Positions 26,233 through 35,135 of a stretch of 64,000 nucleotides of DNA are shown piece after piece. The notes below the pieces were generated by a model. The model did not search any database. It saw only the letters and a list, made by a program, of their open reading frames with translations, and had not been told where the DNA came from. Source of the stretch: Liolophura sinensis (taxonomy: Eukaryota; Mollusca; Polyplacophora; Chitonida; Chitonidae); contig NC_088300.1 of assembly GCF_032854445.1 (NCBI RefSeq), positions 37,352,458 through 37,416,457 on the forward strand. Direction: 5' to 3'. Every line of letters begins with the position of its first letter. Positions within the stretch are counted from its first letter, which is position 1. The position numbers and the translations under genes were made by a program.

Positions 26233-26696
26233 TGGCATCACAGCAGGCTTACATCGACTATTACACCAAACAAGCCGGCGGAGGTGGGTTACCTGTGTTT
26301 CGGGGTGTGGCTGTCCAGCGCGGTCACGGTTTGCTGGGTGGTCTCAGCAAACTCCTCCCACAGCCCTTGTTAACCTCGCCGGCTGTGAAAGCACTGGGCA
26401 AAACGGCGTTACGAACCGGACTGCAAGTCGTGGGGGACGTGCTGAGTGGGGGCGTGTCACCACAACAGGCTTTGAAACGACGCGGTTTGGCGACTGGAAA
26501 ACAGCTGCTGGTCAAAGCTACTCGCTACGCCCGACAGCGGTTACTGGGTGAGCCTATAAAACGGAAGACACCGCGCGTCACGCCCACTCGTCACCGACAC
26601 GTGGGACTTAAAAGACGTGCCGTCAAGCCCAGAAGAAGACACATCAAAACTCGAGCCACATCGAATGCCCTGAATCCACCGGATATTTTCAGCTAA
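26232..26696 (+). CDS. Basic virion core-type protein (adenoviral pX-like candidate)
   Basis: 154 residues. It starts MASQQAYIDYYTKQAGGGG, followed by a QRGHGLLGGLSKLL motif (about residues 29-42), an amphipathic middle (KALGKTALRTGLQVVGDVLSGG) and a highly basic tail (about residues 105-145, rich in Arg/Lys/His). Short proteins with the YY..QAG...QRGHG layout commonly sit between the penton-like and hexon-like genes of animal Polintons. They have been likened to adenovirus core or membrane-lytic proteins, which I cannot confirm. Likely packaged with DNA. Confidence 0.75.
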   Translation: MASQQAYIDYYTKQAGGGGLPVFRGVAVQRGHGLLGGLSKLLPQPLLTSPAVKALGKTALRTGLQVVGDVLSGGVSPQQALKRRGLATGKQLLVKATRYARQRLLGEPIKRKTPRVTPTRHRHVGLKRRAVKPRRRHIKTRATSNALNPPDIFS

Positions 26697-26727
26697 ACAC
26701 ACACGCGCACGCGCACATACACAAGCC

Positions 26728-28038
26728 ATGGCTCTTCCCCACCCCGAATGCTGCCCGTCCGTCAGCAGTGAGTTTGATTTGTGGACCTTACCCCCGACCG
26801 ACACCAGCGTTCGAGAAGGCCGCTGGGATGCTTACAGCCCCATCGCCAGCCTGAGTGATGTGGGACCTGTAGAATTTGTCATCACCAACGCTGACGCAGA
26901 CACTTACTTGGACTTGGCCAACACCATGCTGTACGTGAAGGCAAAAATCCTCAACGGGGACGGGACGGCTGTGGCGGCTGACAAGAAGGTGGCTCCGACT
27001 AACCTGTGGATACAATCCATGTGGCGACAGGTAGACGTCTCCCTGAACGATAAACTCATCACGCCGTCCACCAACATGTACCCATACCGGGCTTACTTGG
27101 AGACATTGTTGTCTTACGGTAAAGAGGCTAAAAAGAGCCAGCTGTCTGCTGCCTTGTGGTATGCGGACACCCCAGGAAAGTTTGACACGATGACTGACAC
27201 CAACGCCGGGTTTGTCGATCGGCTGAACTGCACGGCTGAAAGTCGGTCGGTTGACATGCTGGGTCGCCTGCATTGTGACATGTTCCTGCAACACCGACAC
27301 CGGCTCAACAACGTCACGGTCCGCATCCGTCTCACCCCGGCTAAGGATTCGTTTGCTTTGATGTCCGATGAAGCCGCTCCCGGCTACAAGACTCGCTTGG
27401 AGGAGGTCTTGATCTTTGTGCGCAAAGTGAAAATCACCAGCGGTGTGCAACTGGGGCATTTGAAAGCCTTGGCCAAAGCTCCTGCCAAGTACCCAATCCG
27501 CCGCGTGCTGACCAAGTATTTCTCTGTCCCCAGAGGTCACACCCTCATCAATGAACAAAACCTATTTCTGGGCAGCTTACCGACACGTTTAGTGGTGGGG
27601 TGTGTGAGCAACAAGGCTTTTGACGGGGACTACACTAAAAACCCGTTTCGTTTCCGACACTACTACACAAACTTCGTCGCCTTGTACGTTGGCGGTCGTC
27701 AGATTCCAACTAAGCCCCTGACACCCGACTTTGAGAACGAGAATTTCATCCGCACGTACATGAACCTCTTTACCCACACGGGGAAAGCGTTCCACGACGA
27801 GGGAAACAATATCAAGCGCACCACATTCGCCGAAGGTCACACGCTGTTTTGTTTCGACTTGACCCCTAGCCTCCACGATGACCACCAACTGAACCTGGTA
27901 CAAAAAGGGGATTTGCGCCTGGAGATGCGGTTTGCCAAACCACTGCCGGAAACCATTAACGTGGTGTGCTACGCTGAATTCAGCAATATCATAGAAATAG
28001 ACCAAAGCCGAAACGTGCTCTGTGACTTCGCCAGTTGA
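26728..28038 (+). CDS. Major capsid protein (hexon-like, double jelly-roll)
   Basis: 436 residues from ATG 26728. N-terminal SSEFDLWTLPPTDTSV is followed by long beta-rich stretches (VEFVITNADADTYLDLANTM, about residues 47-66; MWRQVDVSLNDKLITPS, about 97-113), as in the double jelly-roll capsid proteins of Polintons. Trimers of this protein would build the icosahedral shell. The frame is uninterrupted and the length matches the family. It is preceded by a CA/CG-rich leader (26697-26727) and followed after 25 bp by the protease gene. The presence of both capsid proteins, protease and ATPase implies that virion formation is encoded. Confidence 0.9.
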   Translation: MALPHPECCPSVSSEFDLWTLPPTDTSVREGRWDAYSPIASLSDVGPVEFVITNADADTYLDLANTMLYVKAKILNGDGTAVAADKKVAPTNLWIQSMWRQVDVSLNDKLITPSTNMYPYRAYLETLLSYGKEAKKSQLSAALWYADTPGKFDTMTDTNAGFVDRLNCTAESRSVDMLGRLHCDMFLQHRHRLNNVTVRIRLTPAKDSFALMSDEAAPGYKTRLEEVLIFVRKVKITSGVQLGHLKALAKAPAKYPIRRVLTKYFSVPRGHTLINEQNLFLGSLPTRLVVGCVSNKAFDGDYTKNPFRFRHYYTNFVALYVGGRQIPTKPLTPDFENENFIRTYMNLFTHTGKAFHDEGNNIKRTTFAEGHTLFCFDLTPSLHDDHQLNLVQKGDLRLEMRFAKPLPETINVVCYAEFSNIIEIDQSRNVLCDFAS

Positions 28039-28063
28039 ACAGCCCAAAACAACAAACAACAAC

Positions 28064-28639
28064 ATGGACACGGTACAATTGCGACGTGTGCTACAAACAG
28101 ACGTGTTTACCCGGGCTGTGGTGGGGGCAGGAGGTGGGGTCTACCCTCGGGATCATCTCCCCTCACTCCCCTCACGCCCCTCACACCCCTCACGCCCCTC
28201 ACACCCCTCACGCCCCACCCCTAGGATCCCCTGGACCCCCTGGGCCTGCATCATTAACACAGACACGTGTCTTCGCCCAGGACGACATTGGGTCGCCGTC
28301 TTCATAGACCAGTGGTCCAACCCACCCCATCTCTGGGGCGAATACTTTGATTCCTACGGACTCCCACCCCTCTACCCCGATATCACCGCTTGGCTTAACC
28401 GGGGAACACACCACTGGACGTGGAACGATCGGCGGCTGCAGAGTCTGGACACGACCGTGTGCGGTCAATATTGTGTGTATTACTTAACCCAGCGAGCTCG
28501 AGGCCGTCCCACGGATGCTATTGTACACACGTTGGACACAGCGTGCACGACCTACGATAATGACTTACGGGTGTTCGATTGGGTGGATCGTCAGTTTGGG
28601 ATCCATCCCTCGTTTTTTTTCCACACCCATGGACTGTAA
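28064..28639 (+). CDS. Adenain-like capsid maturation cysteine protease
   Basis: Predicted to cleave capsid precursors. I choose ATG 28064 (191 residues); an upstream in-frame ATG at 28022 would overlap the capsid gene. The His in PGRHWVAVFID (H75), Asp in EYFDSYG (D96), Gln126 and Cys133 in LQSLDTTVCGQYC give the His-Asp/Glu-Gln-Cys set, with the seven-residue Gln-to-Cys spacing of adenoviral proteases. Odd feature: residues 33-52 are a Ser-Arg-Pro-His repeat made by a tandem CACCCCTCACGCCCCT tract (about 28153-28222), inserted ahead of the catalytic core. Last gene of the rightward cluster; AATAAA follows at 28737. Confidence 0.9.
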   Translation: MDTVQLRRVLQTDVFTRAVVGAGGGVYPRDHLPSLPSRPSHPSRPSHPSRPTPRIPWTPWACIINTDTCLRPGRHWVAVFIDQWSNPPHLWGEYFDSYGLPPLYPDITAWLNRGTHHWTWNDRRLQSLDTTVCGQYCVYYLTQRARGRPTDAIVHTLDTACTTYDNDLRVFDWVDRQFGIHPSFFFHTHGL

Positions 28640-28736
28640 AACATACATCAAATAACATTCTTTCTTCCCAGTTCGATGTGTTATGCATTCCACGTTCTTG
28701 TTTTCCCTGTTCGACCTGTTACCCCATACAGTATGG

Positions 28737-28742
28737 AATAAA
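28737..28742 (+). terminator. Poly(A) signal for the rightward capsid transcripts
   Basis: AATAAA about 100 bp after the protease stop, followed by an A-rich stretch. Confidence 0.65.
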
Positions 28743-28795
28743 ATTAAAAAAAAGAGACTATGAGACTCACATACCGTGGTGGTTTGACTTTTTTC

Positions 28796-28801
28796 TTTAT
28801 T
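28796..28801 (-). terminator. Possible poly(A) signal for the leftward polymerase transcript
   Basis: TTTATT on the + strand (AATAAA on the - strand). It faces the rightward signal at 28737 with about 53 bp between, so the two transcripts would end nearly back to back. Confidence 0.5.
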
Positions 28802-28845
28802 ATGATGAGGACTACCACAACAGCATGCAGGCCAGCTATAGCACA

Positions 28846-28997
28846 CTGACACACTGACCCAGTCACCGCCTGTTACATCGTCATACATTGTTGCGTCATA
28901 CATTGTTACCAGGCCGTCTGCCGTATACCGGCAAGGCGCCGCTCGGCAACAATGTATGACTATGTACCAGGTACGGCAAGTCGGGTCAGTGTGTCAG
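28846..28997. repeat. Nested inverted repeat at the convergent junction
   Basis: Outer arms CTGACACACTGACCC (28846-28860) and GGGTCAGTGTGTCAG (28983-28997) are perfect 15-bp complements. Inner arms GTCATACATTGTTGC (28880-28894) and GCAACAATGTATGAC (28946-28960) are perfect too. The inner motif is also directly repeated at about 28895-28908. TGACACACTGACCCAGTC recurs at 34237-34254. Confidence 0.9.
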
Positions 28998-29303
28998 GCT
29001 ATTACGGCTGCCGGCCCGCCGCCCCCCGCTGGGCGTTTTTAACTTTTTCACGTACGTACCACTGCGAATGATAAAACACATGAAAAAAATTGTACAATTA
29101 AAAAAAAAATGGGAAGACTGTGTCTGGTGTGGGGTTTCTTTTTTTTTCTTTTTTTTTAGTGCCTAGATTGAGAAAGTACTCTTTCGGGAAGAGTTGGTTG
29201 GCCCTGAAAAGGGCCGTGGGAAGTATCACAAGAGCACAAGACCACAGGAGCCGGGTGTGTAGAGTATCCATAGCACTGTTCTACAGATCTAAATAGGTGG
29301 TGC

Positions 29304-32300
29304 TCACCCGTCGGGGAGCACTTTTCGCTTTCCGTAAAAGTATGTGAATGCGTCTTTGTGTTGGGTATACGAGTACATCGTATTGCCCCGCATCCGCATC
29401 CCCCGATTCACACCACTCGCGCTTTGGTGATTGCGCAACACAGAGAGGTACACGGCCTTGTCCACACCTCGTGCGCTCACACCTTTGCAGGAGAGTTTGT
29501 CTTTGGTGTTGGATGCCCCGCCGTAACAATAATAAGTCTTGGAACACAAACTGACGATAGCATCACCGGTCCACTCGACTTTGAAAAGCCCCGGTGTGCG
29601 CTTATCGTGGTCGTAATGGTCGCGACGGGGTAACCACGCATCCCGCTCGGTCTCGTACACGGCTCGCAGCTCGGGTTTGACGAGGGATTCCCAGTCTGGG
29701 TCGGACCAAGCCATGTAAGCAGAGTCTGTGTCCATCTCACAGTACTGCCAATCCGCCTTGTCGAAAAAACGAGCCATGAAATCGTAATAAAATTCCAGCA
29801 TGCGGAGTTTGGCATACTGGTAGACCATGCACCCTATTTGCAAGGGGAGATTGTAGCGAATGGTCTTCTTGCTACTCGTCACTTCAAAGGTGGTCTCGTC
29901 GATGGGGTCGACGGTTCGACACCGAACACTCGCCAGTAATTTTCGTGTTTTTGCCAGATCACAGATTTTGACATCCACGTGTCGGTCTTGATTGGTGACT
30001 GTTTTTCCATAACCTGAATTCCCCAACAGCTTCATGGTCTCCCCGATCAGGGCTTTGGTCGGGTTGACATCTCCCTCCCGTCGAGCTTGGGTGACGGCGT
30101 CTGCGAAGGCTTCGAACGCTCGCTCCGGTGTGTATTCCATCGCTTGGTAGACGTGCGTGACGATCAATCCCCGACCGAGATACCATTGGAGCAGAGGTGT
30201 GGCTAGCAGAATTTGCTTACCAAACATGCTCCCGATCAGCATACGCCTGGGTGTGGGCATGATGTCATTCACAGCCGCGAACTCTGCCATGGTGGGGCCT
30301 ATATCAGCCCGACTCACCTCGGTGTTTTTAAAGATGGGTGGGCATTCGGCAAAGTCCGCTTTGAGGTGGTCCGGCACGTGGATGTCACATTCCACAAATC
30401 CAAACAACTGACCTTGAATGACAGCCTCCATGAGCTGAGCTTGTGTCTTGGGTTGTCGCTGTGACGGGGGTAAACCGTACTGTTGTAGGAAGTCCCGTAA
30501 GGCTGGGTTTGTCGCGCGTTGGCGGTGGAACTCGCACTCCCATATCGTTACCAATGGATACCCCTGGGAGCGAATGTATGCGTCGTTCGCATCCACCTCC
30601 TGCCGTAAGTCCTGGGGGGTTAATCCCCGCCGCTCGTTGTAGCACACCTTTCCCGGGCGAGGGTGATTCAGGTGACAGCCGTGATAGTGGAAATAACACC
30701 CGTGGAATTGAAACACAGTAGGCTGTCCGTCGATATAGGCGAACCCGTCTACGGGGAGTTGTCGATCACCGATCCGCTTCTCGGTGTGATTGAGTCGGTG
30801 ACGGATCGATACCCCCAGCTGCTGTGCCTTCCAGTCCAGCCATTTTTCAGCCAGACGGGTGGTTGTGCCGGAGGGAACGAACTTCTCTCCCCCGTCCTGA
30901 CGGCGCCAACGGACGCAGTGACCTGCCGGCATAGGTGACGCCAGGCAGTACAGGTACAGCGCGTTGGCATCGAATCCCACGATGCGCTGACACAGCTTTC
31001 CGCCCCGTATACGGGTCACACCTCGTTCGTGGTAGCGGTGGAAAATGATACTCGGCCCACCCACGATGTTTTTCTTGAGGCAATCGTGCATGTCTTTGTC
31101 TTTCTCACCGACGAGGGTGAACACGGAGCGTAAATCATGGAATAAGTAGCGGAGGGTAAGCCCTGGTATGCTGATGCAGTGTTTGAAGACATCCACATGC
31201 ATGGTTCGGTAGAACACCGACATCTTCTCCGCAGCCTCCATGAAGGGAATGACGTCTAGGTTATTATACCACCGCAGCAAGTCTTTGACGGTCCGCATGC
31301 CGTGCTCTCGCCACACCGTCTGTAAGGTCTTGTACTCTGCGTCCGTGCACGGCTGGTGGGTGAGATCATTGTCGAAAGCATGCTGCGGTGGCAGTGTGGT
31401 TTCCTCCAGCCGGGCCAGGGAGTCTATGTAGCTGTAACAAAATTTCCCTTTGGTCACGTGACAGTCGTAAGCTTTCACCCACTTGTCGTAACTGTAATTC
31501 GGGGCCAGGTAATTCCGAATGTCCAGAAATTTCAGCTGCGGTGTGGCGAGGGCCATGTGATTATTGTTCCGCTTAATCACATACTCCAAATCACCGCTCT
31601 GGACCAGGTGGGGGTAAAGCTGTTGTTTGATTAAGTTCAGGTCATAGTTACCCGAGTTAAAGCCGAGGACGGGGAGTTGGTCCATATAGGTCACGAATCT
31701 GTCCCGCACTCGGCGTGTGTAAGACGGTTTCTTCTCGTCGGGATCGATCCGCTCGTCTAAGGCGTCCAGGATGTAAGCATAACGCTCGTGGAGATAGGCG
31801 CTACTGATCTCGCTGATGGTGTTGAGGTAAGCCATCATATCCCCGACGAGTGCCTGGGGATCGCCTGTGGAGATGAAACACACGGGCTGGTCGTAATCCG
31901 GTACATTAGAGTTGACGCTGACACTCATGGGGATGTGTTGAGCCGTCCATTCCGTCGAGGTAGTCGCCGCATCGTCCACCGGGTTCACCGGAGCCAAGTA
32001 CGCCTCAAAGTCATAACACGCTCGGTACGGGAAGATGCCGTCGTCACCGTCCTGGAGTTCGATCCCCATGTCCGCCAACGTTTCGAAAATGGTGGGCTGA
32101 TTGCGGAAGACACCCCCCGGGTACTTTCGTCGAATGGCGTCGGTGCACGTTTGACCGTGCCGTCGTAACTCCCACAGTGTCTGAAAACTCTTCTGGCACA
32201 CCTGGCAGGTGAAAGATCGAGCATAACGTCCCATGTCTTTGATATAGCTGAAATGCCGCTGGTACAGGTTTAACCGCAGGGTAGGTGTAGAATAGCGCTC

Positions 32301-33266
32301 GGCACTGCGGTGAATGAGTTGTGCTGAGTACGACCTGTCCATGGGGATGAGGTGGTAGACTTGAATGTTCACTTGAAACAGGCTTTCCACCGTGTCCAGC
32401 GCACTGAGGGGTACTCCGCGGAAATACCTCGGCTCCATCTCCATTTCCTCCAGATACCTGCGGTAATACACCTCAGCCTGGGCGTCGCAGTTTTTGGGGT
32501 TGGCCTGGTCTAGATGGACGGCCAGACACCGAAACAAACACAAATAGTCCCTGTAAGGACCATGAGCTCCACCCACCAACGTGTGTAACCCCTTGTTTCC
32601 TTTCAGGTAAGAGGGTAACGTCACCCCACCTTTACCGATAGGCTGATGCGGGAGTTTGTGGACGAAAAACAGCACGTTGGTGATGAGGTCGACGGTCCAT
32701 TTCGTATTGGGGCGTTGTTTTTGGGCCCAGGTAAGCGGGTCTTGGGTGAGGAGATGCTGGGTGTGGAATCCTCGCAGGTCAGCCCGACTCGCCACGCGGT
32801 ACGGTGCGTCGAGTACTCGGGTGTTGTTGGTGCTCGGGTAATAATACCGCACCTGACCCGTCTCTTTGTGGCGGAGGATATATCCAAAACTGTAATTGAT
32901 AGTGAAAGCGGTCGGCTGGTCTTCGTAAATCTCGTCTACATAGGCTGGGATAGCACCGAGATCACTCAGTCGGTAATTATAGCAGTCTTGAATTGGTTTG
33001 TGGCGATGGAAATACGTCCTGATCGATCGCCAATGCCGCTGGTACAACTCCCGTACGTCACTGTCACCGCTCGGCAAGACAGCCTCGTGAGGCTGTACTG
33101 GGTCGGGTTCGAACTGGCTCGTTGGACTTTTTTTCTTTTGTTTTTTCTTTTCTTCTCCCAGCGAGGTATCCCCCGCTAAACTCACTTGAGCTTGACTCGT
33201 GCTGGGTTTGTTGTCGTCGGTGGTGGTGGTGGTGGTGGTGGTAGATGAAACAGGTCTCTGTAACAT
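29304..33266 (-). CDS. Protein-primed family B DNA polymerase
   Basis: 1320 uninterrupted residues. Exonuclease motifs: CYDFEAY (Asp419, Glu421), FNSGNYDLN (536-544) and YNNLDV (667-672). Polymerase motifs: A, GFDANALYLYC (764-774); B, KLLGNSGYGKT (1079-1089); C, DTDSAYMAW (1179-1187); and KxY, SKTYY (1242-1246). Between A and B is a FQFHGCYFHYHGC ... IWECE segment (852-912), the nuclease-like insertion typical of Polinton and plasmid polymerases. Further upstream are an OTU-protease-like stretch RDYLCLFRCLAVH (239-251) with a later RHFSYIKD (337-344), and a C2HC finger (C354, C357, H370, C374). The N-terminus holds an eight-threonine tract from a trinucleotide repeat. A TATA box lies 43 bp upstream. 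Confidence 0.96.
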   Translation of the reverse strand: MLQRPVSSTTTTTTTTDDNKPSTSQAQVSLAGDTSLGEEKKKQKKKSPTSQFEPDPVQPHEAVLPSGDSDVRELYQRHWRSIRTYFHRHKPIQDCYNYRLSDLGAIPAYVDEIYEDQPTAFTINYSFGYILRHKETGQVRYYYPSTNNTRVLDAPYRVASRADLRGFHTQHLLTQDPLTWAQKQRPNTKWTVDLITNVLFFVHKLPHQPIGKGGVTLPSYLKGNKGLHTLVGGAHGPYRDYLCLFRCLAVHLDQANPKNCDAQAEVYYRRYLEEMEMEPRYFRGVPLSALDTVESLFQVNIQVYHLIPMDRSYSAQLIHRSAERYSTPTLRLNLYQRHFSYIKDMGRYARSFTCQVCQKSFQTLWELRRHGQTCTDAIRRKYPGGVFRNQPTIFETLADMGIELQDGDDGIFPYRACYDFEAYLAPVNPVDDAATTSTEWTAQHIPMSVSVNSNVPDYDQPVCFISTGDPQALVGDMMAYLNTISEISSAYLHERYAYILDALDERIDPDEKKPSYTRRVRDRFVTYMDQLPVLGFNSGNYDLNLIKQQLYPHLVQSGDLEYVIKRNNNHMALATPQLKFLDIRNYLAPNYSYDKWVKAYDCHVTKGKFCYSYIDSLARLEETTLPPQHAFDNDLTHQPCTDAEYKTLQTVWREHGMRTVKDLLRWYNNLDVIPFMEAAEKMSVFYRTMHVDVFKHCISIPGLTLRYLFHDLRSVFTLVGEKDKDMHDCLKKNIVGGPSIIFHRYHERGVTRIRGGKLCQRIVGFDANALYLYCLASPMPAGHCVRWRRQDGGEKFVPSGTTTRLAEKWLDWKAQQLGVSIRHRLNHTEKRIGDRQLPVDGFAYIDGQPTVFQFHGCYFHYHGCHLNHPRPGKVCYNERRGLTPQDLRQEVDANDAYIRSQGYPLVTIWECEFHRQRATNPALRDFLQQYGLPPSQRQPKTQAQLMEAVIQGQLFGFVECDIHVPDHLKADFAECPPIFKNTEVSRADIGPTMAEFAAVNDIMPTPRRMLIGSMFGKQILLATPLLQWYLGRGLIVTHVYQAMEYTPERAFEAFADAVTQARREGDVNPTKALIGETMKLLGNSGYGKTVTNQDRHVDVKICDLAKTRKLLASVRCRTVDPIDETTFEVTSSKKTIRYNLPLQIGCMVYQYAKLRMLEFYYDFMARFFDKADWQYCEMDTDSAYMAWSDPDWESLVKPELRAVYETERDAWLPRRDHYDHDKRTPGLFKVEWTGDAIVSLCSKTYYCYGGASNTKDKLSCKGVSARGVDKAVYLSVLRNHQSASGVNRGMRMRGNTMYSYTQHKDAFTYFYGKRKVLPDG

Positions 33267-33308
33267 AGAAGGGTGTAGACGTTATAACCCAAGTAAACCC
33301 TAGACATA

Positions 33309-33317
33309 CTTTATATA
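33309..33317 (-). promoter_or_regulatory. TATA box for the polymerase gene
   Basis: TATATAAAG on the - strand, 43-51 bp upstream of the polymerase ATG, giving a short predicted 5' UTR. Confidence 0.6.
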
Positions 33318-33521
33318 CATACTATTGTACATATGTGCATATGTACATATGTTCCGCTAAAAAATTTTATAATACATATAATACATAGGAGCCATTCCGA
33401 TAGATATCATATATATATAACTCTACAAAACCCCTATACAGTTTTGGAACAAAAAATAAAGAAAGTTACTATAAATTACTCTTTCCAGACACGTATTGAC
33501 GTTTGACATTTAGAGTTATAC

Positions 33522-34065
33522 CCCTTATTTCCATTATTCCAACAAAAGTAGTCGCCCCTGCTAAGCGTATTCCATCAGGAGTTAGCCCCCTTGTTTACAT
33601 ACATTTGACACCGCACACACATTCGTGGATTTCTACTACGAAATACATAAGGAAATATCCTCTAAGCTACTCAGGCTTTCTATCTAGCTTTACTGGAGTT
33701 ACAAACTATTAAAAGACACAACTATCCTTAAATATATTGAACTAAAACTACTGTTATTTCAATAAGAAATCTAACGATCTCAGCTGTGGATAGTCATTTT
33801 CAGGAATGAAACCCTTATTTCCATTATTCCAACAAAAGTAGTCGCCCCTGCTAAGCGTATTCCATCAGGAGTTATCCCCCTTGTTTACATACATTTGACA
33901 TCGCACACATTCGTGGATTTCTACTACGAAATACATAAGGAAATATCCTCTAAGCTACTCAGGCTTTCTATCTAGCTTTACTGGAGTTACAAACTATTAA
34001 AAGACACAACTATCCTTAAATATACTGAACTAAAACTACTGTTATTTCAATAAGAAATCTAGCGA
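33522..34065. repeat. 256-bp direct duplication inside the Polinton
   Basis: 33522-33777 and 33812-34065 are nearly identical (a few substitutions and a 2-base difference near CGCACACA). They are separated by a 34-bp spacer that itself recurs, diverged, at about 34562-34596. This suggests an originally longer tandem unit. Confidence 0.92.
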
Positions 34066-34999
34066 ATCCGAAGCGTAATATTAATTAATTGGAAACAACA
34101 ACAACGTCTGAAGGTGACCGATAGACAACTACTTTATACGGTAATCTACTAATTAAAATGAAGCGTCAATCCGCTAAAAAAAATTTTTTTAATACATAAT
34201 ACATAGGAACCATTCCGATAGATAGCAGCCCTAGCATGACACACTGACCCAGTCCCTTTTTTAATACATAAAACATAGGAACCATCCAGATAGGTATTCC
34301 CGTTCACCATTGTTCAGGAAACATATCGCTGTCAGCTGTGCTTTGTTTTGACACGTGGTTTTTGTTTGGACACGTGGTTTTTGTTTTGATCGGCTGCGTC
34401 TTGTATACATTGTATACATTGTTGCCAGTCAGTCACCCAGCCACTGCGTCAGCCACTGCGCCAGCGAGCTGGGGAGTACACCCTTATACATGTCACCTAC
34501 ATGGAGTGGAAACCCTATCGACACACCATCTACAGCGCAAGTGCTTACATAACGGTAAACAACTCAGCTGTGAATAGTAATTTTCAGCAATGAAATGCAG
34601 CATGTCTTATTGCATATGATCCAGTAAAGAAGTTTTTTTTATACTTTTTTTCATATACTGTTACAAACATGTAACATGAGATAGCTCTTACTGTCTTAAA
34701 ATTAACTTTCAAGAAGCAAATTACTCCCCCTAATTCATCCCCAGCCTGAAACAAACAAATCATGTACATTTGTGCGCATGATTTTTTTGGAAACGGACCC
34801 TTTTTATCACCAAGTCTGAGATGACCAACGCTGAACGCGGAAAGCAACTACTCATACATGCACATGATTCAACATTTGGACTTCAAAGACTATCCCCAAA
34901 TTCAACATACTCGTCGTTATTTAAAACGAAATAGTATGCAAAGAAACGAAAATGAAAAAAAAAATCAATGCCCACCAACAAAAATGAAAAAATTTCGAC

Positions 35000-35072
35000 T
35001 GGCTGATATGAGGCTCGAACCCGTGACATTCGCGTCATTAGCCAAACGCTCTGCCGACTGAGCTAACCGACC
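35000..35072 (-). tRNA. tRNA-Ile(AAT)-like sequence inside the Polinton, probably degenerate
   Basis: The - strand reads GGTCGGTTAGCTCAGTCGGC ... CTAATGA ... GGGTTCGAGCC ... CAGCCA, 73 nt. It has a TAGCTCAGTCGG A box and GGTTCGAGCC B box, and an anticodon loop CTAATGA matching tRNA-Ile(AAT). Several anticodon-stem and T-stem pairs are broken and acceptor pair 4-69 mismatches. It is therefore more likely a tRNA relic or regulatory pol III element than a functional tRNA. It lies 64 bp beyond the 3' end of the zinc-finger CDS. Confidence 0.6.
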
Positions 35073-35135
35073 ATTCATGGAATACAGTGGCTTTTCAACC
35101 TCCATAATCAAGCGGCGTCTTCGTGGGTTAGTAGG

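Larger units (their letters stand above)
28640..29303. other. Convergent 3' junction of the Polinton
   Basis: Non-coding region between the protease (rightward) and polymerase (leftward) stops. It holds two facing poly(A) signals, a nested inverted repeat and A/T runs near 29100-29160. No credible open frame. Confidence 0.8.
33267..34999. other. Non-coding, repeat-built block of the Polinton
   Basis: About 1.7 kb with no credible open frame on either strand, in the place where another gene would be expected. It is AT-richer than the rest of the element. It contains a 256-bp direct duplication, three copies of an ATACATA..ACATAGGA(A/G)CCAT.CCGATAG module (near 33370, 34190, 34265), two copies of a CAGCTGTG.ATAGT.ATTTTCAG.AATGAAA module (33781, 34565), paired GACACGTGGTTTTTGTTT motifs (34349, 34369) and an ACACTGACCCAGTC copy. 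Confidence 0.75.

Noticed and set aside
26788-27558. 256-codon antisense frame inside the major capsid gene (also 27589-28071)
   Set aside because: It mirrors a GC-rich coding strand. The + strand product is a recognisable capsid protein.
33503-33712. Short open frame in the Polinton non-coding block, considered as an integrase fragment
   Set aside because: No catalytic Asp/Glu or zinc-binding pattern. It lies within the duplicated 256-bp repeat.
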